A stretch of 15,884 nt of DNA, taken from positions 1 through 15,884 of the forward strand of contig CAMLID010000074.1 of NCBI GenBank assembly GCA_946480055.1, in the 5' to 3' direction. The notes under the pieces were generated by a model that saw nothing but the letters and a program-made list of their open reading frames with translations, was not told the DNA's origin and searched no databases. Each line of letters opens with the position of its first letter. Within the stretch, counting starts at the first letter, position 1. The DNA comes from an uncultured Lysobacter sp. (GTDB lineage: Bacteria; Pseudomonadota; Gammaproteobacteria; Xanthomonadales; Xanthomonadaceae). Below, piece by piece: positions 6,511-13,608 of the stretch. Both the position numbers and the translations under genes were made by a program.

Positions 6511-9360
6511 TCAGAAGCGGTAGGCCGCGCTCAACAGGTAGTAGCGTCCGCGCGGATCGTCGTAGGCGATGTCGTAGCCGCCCTTGGCGGTGTCGTAATT
6601 GACCGGCGTGCGGTCGCCGACATCGTGCACGTTGAGCGAGAAACGCCAGCGTTCGACGTTGTAGTCCAGGTTCAGATCGACCGTGCCCGAACCCGGATTG
6701 CGGCAGCGCCCGATCAGGACGTTGTGCTTGGGGCAGTCGCCGTCCGAGTCCACGATCCGCGACGAGCCCAGTGCGCGCAGGTTCACCGCCGTGGTCCAGT
6801 TGCCGTAGGCCCATTGCAGACCCGCCAGCGCGGTACGGTCCGGTGCGTTGTAGCCGGCATAGTCCAGGACCGGACTCTCGTCGTCGATGCGTCGCGACAA
6901 CCGATCGAGATAGTTGCCGGCCAGGCGCAACGAGAACCGGCCCCAGCGCTGCGTCTGCAGGCGGTATTCGGCCTCGAACTCCCAACCGCGCACATGGGTC
7001 TCGCCGATGTTGTCGTAGTAGTCCTGCAGGCCGACCAGTCCGCCTTCTTCGTCGCGCTTGAACGAGCGCTCGCTCATCGCATTGCTGTCCGTGCCGCTCA
7101 CGGCCAGGATCTCGTTGCGGCGATGGATGTCGAAATGGTCCAGCGCCAGACTGAAGCTGGAATTCGGCGCCCACACCAGGCCCAGGGTGTAGCTGCGCGA
7201 GGTTTCCGGCTTGAGCTCGGTGTTCTCGAACGCGCTGCGCGTGACCATGCACTGGGTCTCGCCGTTCGGCCCGACGACGGGATTGCCGCAGGGACCGAAG
7301 CCCGGATCCTGCACCACCGCACTCTGGTCGCTAACGTTGGGGCGGCGCAGTTCGTACAGCGACGGCGCGCGATAGCCGGTGGCCCAGGTACCGCGGAAGG
7401 TCAGCGTGTCCAGCGCGCTCCACTTCAGTCCCAGCTTGGGCGAAAGCTTATGACGGTAGCGTTCGCGATAGTCGGCGCGCAGCGCGAACTCGCCCTGCAG
7501 ACGCGCGGCCAACGGCGCGCTGAGTTCGGCGTACAGCGCCGCGGTGATCTGGGAGCCGTCGACGCGCACCTTGGGCGGGCTGAGCGCGACGTCGTGTTCG
7601 ACCATGCGCGGGTCGGGGCTGTTTTCCAACGCGTCGCGCCCCAGCTCCAGCCCTGCGGCCACGCGCGTGCGGCCGGCCGGCAGCGAGAACCAGGGGCCGT
7701 TGACGCCCAACGTGACCTGATCGAGTTCGGCCTTGCCGCGCGAGGTCAGGCGCGGCGAGAACGCGGCCATGGTGTCGCTGCCGTTGCGCGTGTTGAAGCG
7801 GTAGCTGAGGTTGCCGACCAGTTCGTAGAACGCGCTCAGGCTGACCATGCCGTCGATGTGGTTGACCACCGAATTCTCGTGATGGGCGTAGGCCGCGCTC
7901 CATTCCCAATCGCCGCGGTAGCTCTTGATGCCCACGCTCAGGTCCACGGTCTGAGCCACGCTGCGAGTACGGATCTGACCGGCGTCGTAGAAGGCGTAAT
8001 ACAGCGAGGTCATTTCGCCCGGAAAGAACGCGTCCGGGTGTTCGTCGGGCAAGGTCACGTTGCCGTAGAACGGCGCACCCAGCATTCGCTGCGACACTTC
8101 GCCCATGCGCAGATCGGCATAGACCTCGGTGTCGGCGCCGAAGGGCTGGCGCCAATGGGCATAGAACGAGGTGCGCTCGGCCTCGGGCTGCAGGCTGATC
8201 TGCTTGGCCGTGTCCAGGATGCAGCGGCCCTTGCTGTCGCGGTGCTGGCGCGGACAGGCCCACCAGAACGAGCCGGTTTCGTAACCGATATAGCCCAGCG
8301 GAATCCGCCAATCGCCCAGGCCGTCGCCGCTGCGGTCCATGGTCCGCCACGAGCGCTGCGCGCCGGACAGCGCGTCCTGCTGGAAATAATCGGCGCTGAG
8401 GAACAGGTTGCCGCCGCGCTTGAGATCGACCCCGGTGCTGACCGATACCCGGCGCTGCTTGGCGTCGTTACGGTCGGACACGCCCAGGCGCGCGATCACT
8501 TCCGAGCCCTGCTGATCCTTCTTCAGGATGATGTTGACCACGCCGGCCATGGCGTCGGCGCCGTAGATCGCCGAAGCGCCGCCGCGGATGATCTCGATGC
8601 GCTCGACGATGCTGAGCGGAATCCCGTCCAGGTCGGTCAGGCCGCCCAGTTCGGCCGAGATCAGGCCGTAGTTGGCGATGCGCTGGCCGTCGACCAGGAA
8701 CAGGGTCGCGCGCGGCCCCAAGGCATTGAGGCTAGTGGTGGCGGCGGCCGCGAACGGCTGCTGGTAGGGCTGGCCGCCCTCGGACGCGACCGCGATCGGG
8801 TGGTGGCCGACCATGCCGGGCTGGAAGCGCAGCAGTTCGAACAGAGTCTGGTGGCCGCTGGCCTCGATTTCGCTGCGGCCGATCAGGGTCATGGGCGAGA
8901 CCGGCACCGATTCCAGATCGCTGCGCGGAATGTGGCTGCCGGTGACGTGGACCGGTCCCAGATTGGTCGGCTCTTCGATGCGCGGCGGCGGCGGTGCCGG
9001 ACGCGGCGGCTTGGGCTTGGTAACCACCACCGGCTTGGGCGCGGGCTGCAACAGGAAGGTGTCGTCGTTGACCTTGACCACGAGCAGGCCGCTGCCCTGC
9101 AGCAGCCGCTCCAGCGCCTGCGCCGGAGTCAGCTCGGCGCGCAGGCCGGCGCTGCGCTTGCCAGCGACCAGGACCGGGGCGTAGATGATCTGGATCCGGC
9201 TCCGAGTGGCCAGCGCCTGCAGCGCGTCGTCGAGCGCACCGGCTCGGATCGCGAAGCGTGTGGCGGCCGACGGCGCGGCCGCGGCGGTCTGTGTGCCCTG
9301 CGCTGCGAGGCACAACAAGAACGCACTAGAGATGGCTAACGTGTGCCTAGAACTGGCCAT
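6511..9360 (-). CDS. TonB-dependent receptor with STN signalling domain
   Basis: This 949-residue outer-membrane receptor is of the transducer (FecA-like) type. After a signal peptide (about 1-29) comes an STN domain (about 36-105), the periplasmic module that contacts FecR proteins. A Pro/Lys-rich linker (about 108-130) follows, then a TonB-box-like VHVTGSHI (137-144). The plug (about 148-280) contains FLVDGQRI and the family-typical IEIIRGGASAIYGADAMAGVVNI. The rest is a 22-strand-type barrel with TWATGYRAPSLYELRRP and terminal YYLLSAAYRF. Six Cys in predicted outer loops fall into three close pairs (369/380, 691/704, 876/886), which suggests disulfides. The ATG at 9360 is the first Met in frame; its ribosome binding site is weak (GGGGGAAAG, somewhat far). 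It lies 100 bp after the FecR gene. The ligand is unknown; iron-siderophore, peptide or other substrates are all possible. Confidence 0.95.
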   Translation of the reverse strand: MASSRHTLAISSAFLLCLAAQGTQTAAAAPSAATRFAIRAGALDDALQALATRSRIQIIYAPVLVAGKRSAGLRAELTPAQALERLLQGSGLLVVKVNDDTFLLQPAPKPVVVTKPKPPRPAPPPPRIEEPTNLGPVHVTGSHIPRSDLESVPVSPMTLIGRSEIEASGHQTLFELLRFQPGMVGHHPIAVASEGGQPYQQPFAAAATTSLNALGPRATLFLVDGQRIANYGLISAELGGLTDLDGIPLSIVERIEIIRGGASAIYGADAMAGVVNIILKKDQQGSEVIARLGVSDRNDAKQRRVSVSTGVDLKRGGNLFLSADYFQQDALSGAQRSWRTMDRSGDGLGDWRIPLGYIGYETGSFWWACPRQHRDSKGRCILDTAKQISLQPEAERTSFYAHWRQPFGADTEVYADLRMGEVSQRMLGAPFYGNVTLPDEHPDAFFPGEMTSLYYAFYDAGQIRTRSVAQTVDLSVGIKSYRGDWEWSAAYAHHENSVVNHIDGMVSLSAFYELVGNLSYRFNTRNGSDTMAAFSPRLTSRGKAELDQVTLGVNGPWFSLPAGRTRVAAGLELGRDALENSPDPRMVEHDVALSPPKVRVDGSQITAALYAELSAPLAARLQGEFALRADYRERYRHKLSPKLGLKWSALDTLTFRGTWATGYRAPSLYELRRPNVSDQSAVVQDPGFGPCGNPVVGPNGETQCMVTRSAFENTELKPETSRSYTLGLVWAPNSSFSLALDHFDIHRRNEILAVSGTDSNAMSERSFKRDEEGGLVGLQDYYDNIGETHVRGWEFEAEYRLQTQRWGRFSLRLAGNYLDRLSRRIDDESPVLDYAGYNAPDRTALAGLQWAYGNWTTAVNLRALGSSRIVDSDGDCPKHNVLIGRCRNPGSGTVDLNLDYNVERWRFSLNVHDVGDRTPVNYDTAKGGYDIAYDDPRGRYYLLSAAYRF

Positions 9361-9389
9361 TCATCCGGTGCGTCTTTCCCCCCGAGCGA

Positions 9390-9442
9390 GCAACCATACG
9401 GAAGCCCGGGAACGCCTGCAACGCGACGCCACTATTGGTTGC
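9390..9442. other. Inverted repeat in the FecR-receptor spacer
   Basis: GCAACCA (9390-9396) and TGGTTGC (9436-9442) are perfect 7-bp arms separated by 39 bases. They fill much of the 100-bp gap between the FecR-like and receptor genes. They could form a weak mRNA stem that tunes receptor expression or be two operator half sites. The spacing is long, so chance is a real possibility. Confidence 0.25.
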
Positions 9443-9460
9443 ACATGGCGGGCCCCGGCT

Positions 9461-10480
9461 TCACTGGCGCGCGGCGTGGAGCAGGATTTCGTGCTCGCCC
9501 ACGCGCCGCGACTGCAGCGACCAGCCGCGTTCCAAAGCCGCCAGCAGGGCGCCCTGATCGTCGATGTGGAACACGCCGCTGACCTTGAGCGCACCCAGCT
9601 CCGGCTGTTCCAGGCGCAACTGGGTCTTGGAATAGCGGTTCATCTCGCCCAGCAACTGGTCGAGGCGACGGTTCTTGAACACCAGGTCGCCCTGCGGCCA
9701 GGCCTGGGCCACGGCCAGGTCCAGCGGACGCTTGGCCGCGAGCGCGCCGCTGCCGTCGATGCGGACCTGCTCGCCCGGCGCCAGGGTGCTGACCGCGCGC
9801 GCGGCATCGGCGCCGACCGCGACCTCGACCACGCCCTCGATCAGGCCGACATCGACCGCCGCGCCGTCGCGGCTGACCTGGAAGGTGGTGCCGATATCGC
9901 GGATGGTGCCGGCCCCGGCCTTGACCAGGAACGGGCGCGGCGCGCGGCCGCTGCCGGTATCCCCGCCGACCGCGAACTGGACCCGCCCCTGGGCGACCTC
10001 GACCGTGCGCACATCGCGGTCGAAGCGTGTGGTCACCGCCGAATGGGTGTCCAGCAGCAGGGTGGTGCCGTCGCTCAGGACGACGCTGCGCTGCTCGCCG
10101 ATGGACGTGGCGTAGCGCTCGATCTGGGCCGGCGGCGCGCGTTGCATCCACGCCGCCACGCCGATCGCGACCGCCAGGGTCGCGGCGATTGCCGCGCCCG
10201 GGGCCAGCCAAGGGTGCAGGCCGCCGCCGCGCCGGGCGGTGTCGCGCCGCGCCGCCCGCGCGGCCGCGCGCAGCAACTCGTCGTCGCCCAGTGCGGCCGA
10301 CAGCTCGTGGATACGCTCGACCTCGCGGTAATCGCGGGTATTGGCCGGCGACTGCCCTAGCCAGCGCTCGAAGGCCTCGCGGTCCCGGGCGTCGCTGTCG
10401 GGCGCGTTCAGCCGCGCCACCCAGGCTTCGGCCTGGTCCGGTTCGTCGTATCGGTTCGAATTCGCGCTTGCGGTATTCAT
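9461..10480 (-). CDS. FecR-type anti-sigma factor / transmembrane sensor
   Basis: FecR proteins sit in the inner membrane, hold their ECF sigma factor in check or activate it through the cytoplasmic N-terminus, and receive the signal from the receptor's STN domain through the periplasmic C-terminus. The 339-residue product has the expected order. There is a cytoplasmic DUF4880-like region (about 14-60, with AEAWVARLN and FERWLGQSPANTRDYREV). One membrane segment follows (about 92-112). The FecR domain (about 122-222) includes GEQRSVVLSDGTTLLLDTHS and IRDIGTTFQV. The C-terminal part (about 262-336) is DUF4974/STN-like, with FKNRRLDQLLGEMNRYS. The ATG at 10480 overlaps the sigma-factor stop (ATGA, 4 bp), which indicates translational coupling; AGGTGG lies just upstream. 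Together with the sigma and receptor genes it forms one signalling unit. Confidence 0.95.
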   Translation of the reverse strand: MNTASANSNRYDEPDQAEAWVARLNAPDSDARDREAFERWLGQSPANTRDYREVERIHELSAALGDDELLRAAARAARRDTARRGGGLHPWLAPGAAIAATLAVAIGVAAWMQRAPPAQIERYATSIGEQRSVVLSDGTTLLLDTHSAVTTRFDRDVRTVEVAQGRVQFAVGGDTGSGRAPRPFLVKAGAGTIRDIGTTFQVSRDGAAVDVGLIEGVVEVAVGADAARAVSTLAPGEQVRIDGSGALAAKRPLDLAVAQAWPQGDLVFKNRRLDQLLGEMNRYSKTQLRLEQPELGALKVSGVFHIDDQGALLAALERGWSLQSRRVGEHEILLHAARQ

Positions 10481-11052
10481 GCGCCACCTGCCATGTCAGG
10501 TAGATTTTCTCTCAGACGCAAGCGCAACAGGACCAGCGCGCGGCCGATATGTTTCTCCACAGCCTTGATGGAGATCCCACAATGGCGCGCGATCTCGGTA
10601 TAGCTCATGCCTTCGATGCGGTTGAGCAGGTAGACCTGCCGGCACTTGGTCGGCAGCCGCAGGATCGCCTCACGCACGCGCGCCAGCTCCTGTTGGTTGG
10701 CCACGCGCTGGTCGTGGGCGAGGTCCGCCGACGGCAAGCCGTGGAAATGCTGGTCGAAGCTCACGTGCGCCGACGCGTGCTGGCTCTGCTGGCGGCGGCC
10801 GCGGTCGTTGAGCTCGTTCATCGCGATCCGGTACATCAGCAGCTTGAGCTGCTCGGCCGGCTGGCCGCGGTAGCGCATCAGCCGGACCAGGCTTTCCTGG
10901 GCGATGTCCTTGGCGTCCTCCTCGCCGGTGCGCTTGCTCAAGAAGCGGACCAGGGCCTCGCGGTGCTCGAGCACGAAGCGCTCGAAGCCGTCGTCGCCGC
11001 GCGGGTACGGCGCGGGGTGCTCCGGCTCGGGCGGATCCGAATAGGCGTTCAT
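10477..11052 (-). CDS. FecI-like ECF RNA polymerase sigma factor
   Basis: This is a 191-residue extracytoplasmic-function sigma factor with only regions 2 and 4. Region 2 (about 22-90) contains LVRFLSKRTGEEDAKDIAQESLVRLMRY and a following MYRIAMNELNDRGRR that should bind the -10 element. Region 4 (about 122-175) contains LPTKCRQVYLLNRIEGMSYTEIA and the recognition helix GISIKAVEKHIGRAL. The AVEKH pattern and the partner genes place it in the FecI group. I prefer the ATG at 11052 over an upstream TTG at 11079, which would add nine residues; neither has a clear ribosome binding site. It starts the minus-strand signalling operon, divergent from pyrH with about 340 bp between the start codons. 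Its target promoters, perhaps including the receptor or protease gene, cannot be read from the sequence with confidence. Confidence 0.93.
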   Translation of the reverse strand: MNAYSDPPEPEHPAPYPRGDDGFERFVLEHREALVRFLSKRTGEEDAKDIAQESLVRLMRYRGQPAEQLKLLMYRIAMNELNDRGRRQQSQHASAHVSFDQHFHGLPSADLAHDQRVANQQELARVREAILRLPTKCRQVYLLNRIEGMSYTEIARHCGISIKAVEKHIGRALVLLRLRLRENLPDMAGGA

Positions 11053-11232
11053 ATAGGCGTGATGCACGGGGCGAACCAAGGGCTCAGGCCGCCGCGGCGC
11101 GGCGACGGTACGACAGACCGTGGCGCTGGGCGCCGGCTGCTGCGCTGGAAACCAGATCGTTCATCGGCACCTGCCCCTGTTGGCGTTGCGTGGTAACACC
11201 GGAACGGCCGCGCTGGGCGGCGAACCGGCATG

Positions 11233-11262
11233 CGCTAGCTTTGTAACATGGAATCCGCTAGC
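11233..11262. promoter_or_regulatory. Two CGCTAGC repeats in the divergent promoter region
   Basis: CGCTAGC occurs at 11233-11239 and again at 11256-11262, 23 bp apart, about two helical turns. The core GCTAGC is itself palindromic. Paired palindromes at this spacing fit a dimer-pair operator between divergent genes. No regulator is identified, so this is inference from spacing and position. Confidence 0.3.
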
Positions 11263-11360
11263 CCCAAGGAGGGCCGGCGACTGTGCCGAAGCCGGTCAAG
11301 CGCGACCCTCATCGCAATCCTGCAACGCGATCCGGCTCGTGGAACCCTACCCAACTCGGC

Positions 11361-11366
11361 TAGAAT
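11361..11366 (+). promoter_or_regulatory. Candidate -10 of the pyrH promoter
   Basis: TAGAAT, preceded by GGC as in many xanthomonad housekeeping promoters, lies 28 bases before the pyrH ATG. The -35 region at 16-18 bp is poor (around CGTGGA). A promoter here is expected because pyrH is cut off from rpsB-tsf by terminators and an opposing operon. Confidence 0.45.
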
Positions 11367-11394
11367 CTCAGGGTTTGCTCACCCAGAGGTCCGT

Positions 11395-12117
11395 ATGTCC
11401 CAGCTCGCCTGTCGCCGTGTCCTGCTCAAGTTGTCCGGCGAGGCGCTGATGGGGGACGAGGACTACGGCATCGACCCCAAGGTGATCGGCCGGCTCGCCC
11501 GCGAGGTGGTCGAGGCCCAGCACGCCGGGGCCGAGGTCGCGCTGGTGATCGGCGGCGGCAACATCTTCCGCGGCGCCGGCCTGGCCGCCGGCGGCATGGA
11601 CCGGGTCACCGGCGACCAGATGGGCATGCTCGCCACCGTGATCAACGCGCTGGCGATGCAGGACGCGCTGGAGAAGCTCGGCGCCAAGGCGCGGGTGATG
11701 AGCGCGATCAAGATCAACGACGTCTGCGAGGACTACATCCGCCGACGCGCGATCCGCCATCTGGAAAAAGGCCGCCTGGTGATCTTCGCCGCCGGCACCG
11801 GCAATCCCTTCTTCACCACCGACTCGGGCGCCGCCCTGCGCGCGATCGAGATCGGCGCCGACCTGCTGCTCAAGGCGACCAAGGTCGACGGCGTCTACGA
11901 CAAGGACCCGAAGAAGCACAGCGATGCGGTCCGCTACGACAAGCTCAGCTACGACCAGGTGATCGCGCGCGATCTGCAGGTCATGGACACGGCCGCGTTC
12001 GCGCTGTGCCGCGACAGCGACCTGCCGCTGCGCATCTTCGACATGAGCCAGCCGGGCGTGCTGCTGCGGATCCTGCGCGGCGAGAATATCGGCACCTTGG
12101 TGCAGGGGCGCGGCTGA
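11395..12117 (+). CDS. pyrH: UMP kinase
   Basis: UMP kinase phosphorylates UMP to UDP with ATP in pyrimidine nucleotide synthesis. The 240-residue product is of usual length and belongs to the amino-acid-kinase fold. The motifs are in order: [11 protein letters not shown] (10-20, with Lys12), GGGNIFRG (53-60), [23 protein letters not shown] (134-144) and [13 protein letters not shown] (160-172). The ATG at 11395 is preceded by AGAGGT (11385-11390) and gives the canonical N-terminus. The longer frame from 11248 adds 49 residues unlike the family and would include the promoter. In most relatives pyrH follows tsf directly; here the signalling-protease block separates them, and pyrH presumably uses its own promoter. 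Confidence 0.97.
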   Translation: MSQLACRRVLLKLSGEALMGDEDYGIDPKVIGRLAREVVEAQHAGAEVALVIGGGNIFRGAGLAAGGMDRVTGDQMGMLATVINALAMQDALEKLGAKARVMSAIKINDVCEDYIRRRAIRHLEKGRLVIFAAGTGNPFFTTDSGAALRAIEIGADLLLKATKVDGVYDKDPKKHSDAVRYDKLSYDQVIARDLQVMDTAAFALCRDSDLPLRIFDMSQPGVLLRILRGENIGTLVQGRG

Positions 12118-12180
12118 TCGCCTTGTCGCAGCGGCCACGGACCGCACCCGGCCCGCGGCCCGACCCGTAGAGGGCTGCGC

Positions 12181-12522
12181 ATGACCACGCTGCACGAGGC
12201 GAATCTGTCGGGCATGCCCGACCACGGGGTACTGGATGCCCCCTGGTCCTACGACATAGTCGAAGTTCGCTACGTCGCCGAGGCACATCCGTTCGGAACG
12301 CTCGACCTCGTCCTCCAGAAGGACGACCGCCGTCTGGTGCTGCGCTTCACCGATGCGCACGAACTCCAGATCGATCCAGGCTTTCCGTACTCCTACATGG
12401 GCCTGGAGATCCTGGACGTGTCCAGCATCGGCTGGGACCACACACGGATCCGGGTCGAGGGCTTCGAGGATGCGCCCGGCATCCGCTTCTGGGCCCGCGA
12501 CGTGCATCGCCTGGAGGCCTGA
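12181..12522 (+). CDS. Unrecognised 113-residue protein
   Basis: I do not recognise this gene. The ATG at 12181 has AGAGGG about 5 bases upstream, a good ribosome binding site; a later ATG at 12214 is possible. The protein is acidic, has no signal peptide or membrane segment, and alternates hydrophobic and charged residues in a way that suggests mostly beta strands (YDIVEVRYV, TLDLVLQKDD, RLVLRF, TRIRVEGF). Aromatic residues cluster in the middle (PGFPYSYMGLEILDV) and near the end (IRFWARDV). It starts 63 bp after pyrH on the same strand and ends 50 bp before the metal transporter gene, so co-transcription with pyrH is likely. It is probably a real gene, given its codon use, ribosome binding site and fit between its neighbours. 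No function is proposed. Confidence 0.72.
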   Translation: MTTLHEANLSGMPDHGVLDAPWSYDIVEVRYVAEAHPFGTLDLVLQKDDRRLVLRFTDAHELQIDPGFPYSYMGLEILDVSSIGWDHTRIRVEGFEDAPGIRFWARDVHRLEA

Positions 12523-12572
12523 AAGCCGCGCTGTAATAGTGTTCGCGCGCATGACCGTGGCAGCATCCGCGC

Positions 12573-13493
12573 ATGCACTCGCACAGCCACGATCACGCCG
12601 CGAACGGCACTCGCGCGTTCGCCTTCATCACCCTGATCAACCTCGCCTACACCGCGCTCGAGGCCGGTTACGGTTTCGCCACCAATTCGCTGGCGCTGTT
12701 GTCCGACGCGCTGCACAACCTCGGCGACGTGCTCGGCCTGGGCCTGGCCTGGGGCGCGGCGGTGCTGGCCAAGCGCGCGCCCACCGACCGCCACACCTAC
12801 GGCTGGCGCCGCGCCACCCTGCTTTCGCCTTTGGCCAACGCGCTGCTGCTGGTAGCGTTCTCCGGCGCCCTGGCCTGGGAGGCGATCCGCCGCTTCAGCG
12901 CCCCACCGGAAATCCCGGCGCTGCCGGTGATGGTGGTCGCCGCGATCGGCATCGCCGTCAATCTGGGGGCGGCCTGGTTCGTGCGCGACGGCCATGCCCA
13001 GGACCTCAACCGCCGCGGCGCCTTCCTGCATCTGGTCGCCGACGCCGCGGTGTCGCTGGCGGCGGTGCTGGCCGGCGCCGGCATGTGGTGGCTGGGCTGG
13101 GAATGGCTGGACCCGGCGATCGCGCTGCTGATCGGCGTCGTGGTCGCGGTCGGCGCGTTCGGGCTGCTGCGCGAAAGCTTCAATGCGGCGATGGACGCGG
13201 TGCCGCGCAGCATCGACCAGACCCAGGTCGCGGCCTTCCTGGCGCAGCAGCCGGGCGTGGTCGCGGTCCATCATCTGCATATCTGGTCGCTGGGCGCGGG
13301 CGAAATCGCGATGACCGCGCACCTGGTTCGCCCGGACGACAGCGACCACGACGTGTTCATCGACCGCCTGAACCACGCGCTCGACGAGCGCTTCGGCATC
13401 AACCATCCGACCCTGCAGGTCGAGCACGGCCGCAGCTGCGAACACGACCGCCACGACCGCGCGCCGCACGGCGATCACGCCCACGAGCATTGA
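12573..13493 (+). CDS. CDF-family cation (probably zinc) efflux transporter
   Basis: This 306-residue inner-membrane protein belongs to the cation diffusion facilitator family, ZitB/CzcD-like, which exports Zn2+ or similar ions in exchange for protons. Six membrane segments can be placed between about 16 and 200. The two metal-binding pairs of the family are present: H48/D52 in SDALHNLGD (segment 2) and H153/D157 in HLVADAAVS (segment 5). A cytoplasmic C-terminal domain follows (about 205-285, with VAVHHLHIWSLGAGEIAMTAH). Both tails are His-rich: HSHSHDH at the start, and a Cys/His/Asp-rich end from residue 289 that probably binds metal. The ATG at 12573 gives the typical His-rich N-terminus; its ribosome binding site is weak. 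It lies between the unknown gene and frr, an unusual place for a metal exporter. The family is certain; zinc as substrate is inferred. Confidence 0.95.
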   Translation: MHSHSHDHAANGTRAFAFITLINLAYTALEAGYGFATNSLALLSDALHNLGDVLGLGLAWGAAVLAKRAPTDRHTYGWRRATLLSPLANALLLVAFSGALAWEAIRRFSAPPEIPALPVMVVAAIGIAVNLGAAWFVRDGHAQDLNRRGAFLHLVADAAVSLAAVLAGAGMWWLGWEWLDPAIALLIGVVVAVGAFGLLRESFNAAMDAVPRSIDQTQVAAFLAQQPGVVAVHHLHIWSLGAGEIAMTAHLVRPDDSDHDVFIDRLNHALDERFGINHPTLQVEHGRSCEHDRHDRAPHGDHAHEH

Positions 13494-13530
13494 CTCCGGC
13501 GCCCGCGCGGCGCCCCCGGAACCGGCGCCG

Positions 13531-13546
13531 GGCCTGCCTTCAGGCC
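13531..13546. other. Short hairpin after the CDF transporter gene
   Basis: GGCCTG (13531-13536) and CAGGCC (13541-13546) form a perfect 6-bp stem around CCTT, 37 bases after the transporter stop. There is no T-tract, so it is at most a weak terminator. It lies just upstream of the frr promoter candidate. Confidence 0.35.
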
Positions 13547-13567
13547 GCAAATGCGGCCACGGGCCTA

Positions 13568-13573
13568 TATAAT
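13568..13573 (+). promoter_or_regulatory. Candidate -10 of the frr promoter
   Basis: A perfect TATAAT at 13568-13573 lies 35 bases before the frr start. This A/T-rich patch stands out in very GC-rich sequence. The -35 region at 17 bp (CCGCAA) is poor. It supports separate transcription of frr-uppS-cdsA. Confidence 0.55.
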
Positions 13574-13608
13574 CCCGCGATTACCGTTCATAAGGACCGG
13601 AGCCGGCG

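Larger units (their letters stand above)
11053..11394. other. Divergent intergenic region between the sigma factor and pyrH
   Basis: This 342-bp region holds no convincing gene. The frames crossing it are upstream extensions of the sigma and pyrH frames. It must contain the promoters for both directions. Visible elements are a GCTAGC direct repeat at 11233-11262 and a pyrH -10 candidate at 11361-11366. I found no clear Fur box and no obvious minus-strand -35/-10 pair. Confidence 0.6.

Noticed and set aside
6310..9339. Plus-strand open frame of about 1009 codons opposite the receptor gene
   Set aside because: It has the same shadow effect, with low-complexity Ala/Arg/Val sequence, and the minus strand encodes a complete TonB receptor.
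11053..11079. TTG start for the sigma factor, nine residues longer
   Set aside because: The ATG at 11052 is the stronger start codon and the extra residues add no family sequence; still possible but less likely.
11248..11394. Longer pyrH starting at 11248
   Set aside because: The added residues do not match UMP kinases and would cover the promoter; the ATG at 11395 has a good ribosome binding site and the canonical start.
11053..11394. Iron (Fur) box for the signalling operon
   Set aside because: I searched by eye for a GATAATGATTATC-like site in the divergent region and found nothing convincing, so iron control is not claimed.
11368..12552. Minus-strand open frame opposite pyrH and the unknown gene
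   Set aside because: It crosses two plus-strand genes and a spacer, is rich in Asp/His/Val/Ala/Arg without motifs, and pyrH is unambiguous.
12393..13550. Minus-strand open frame opposite the CDF transporter
   Set aside because: It is a shadow of the transporter frame with no recognisable features.
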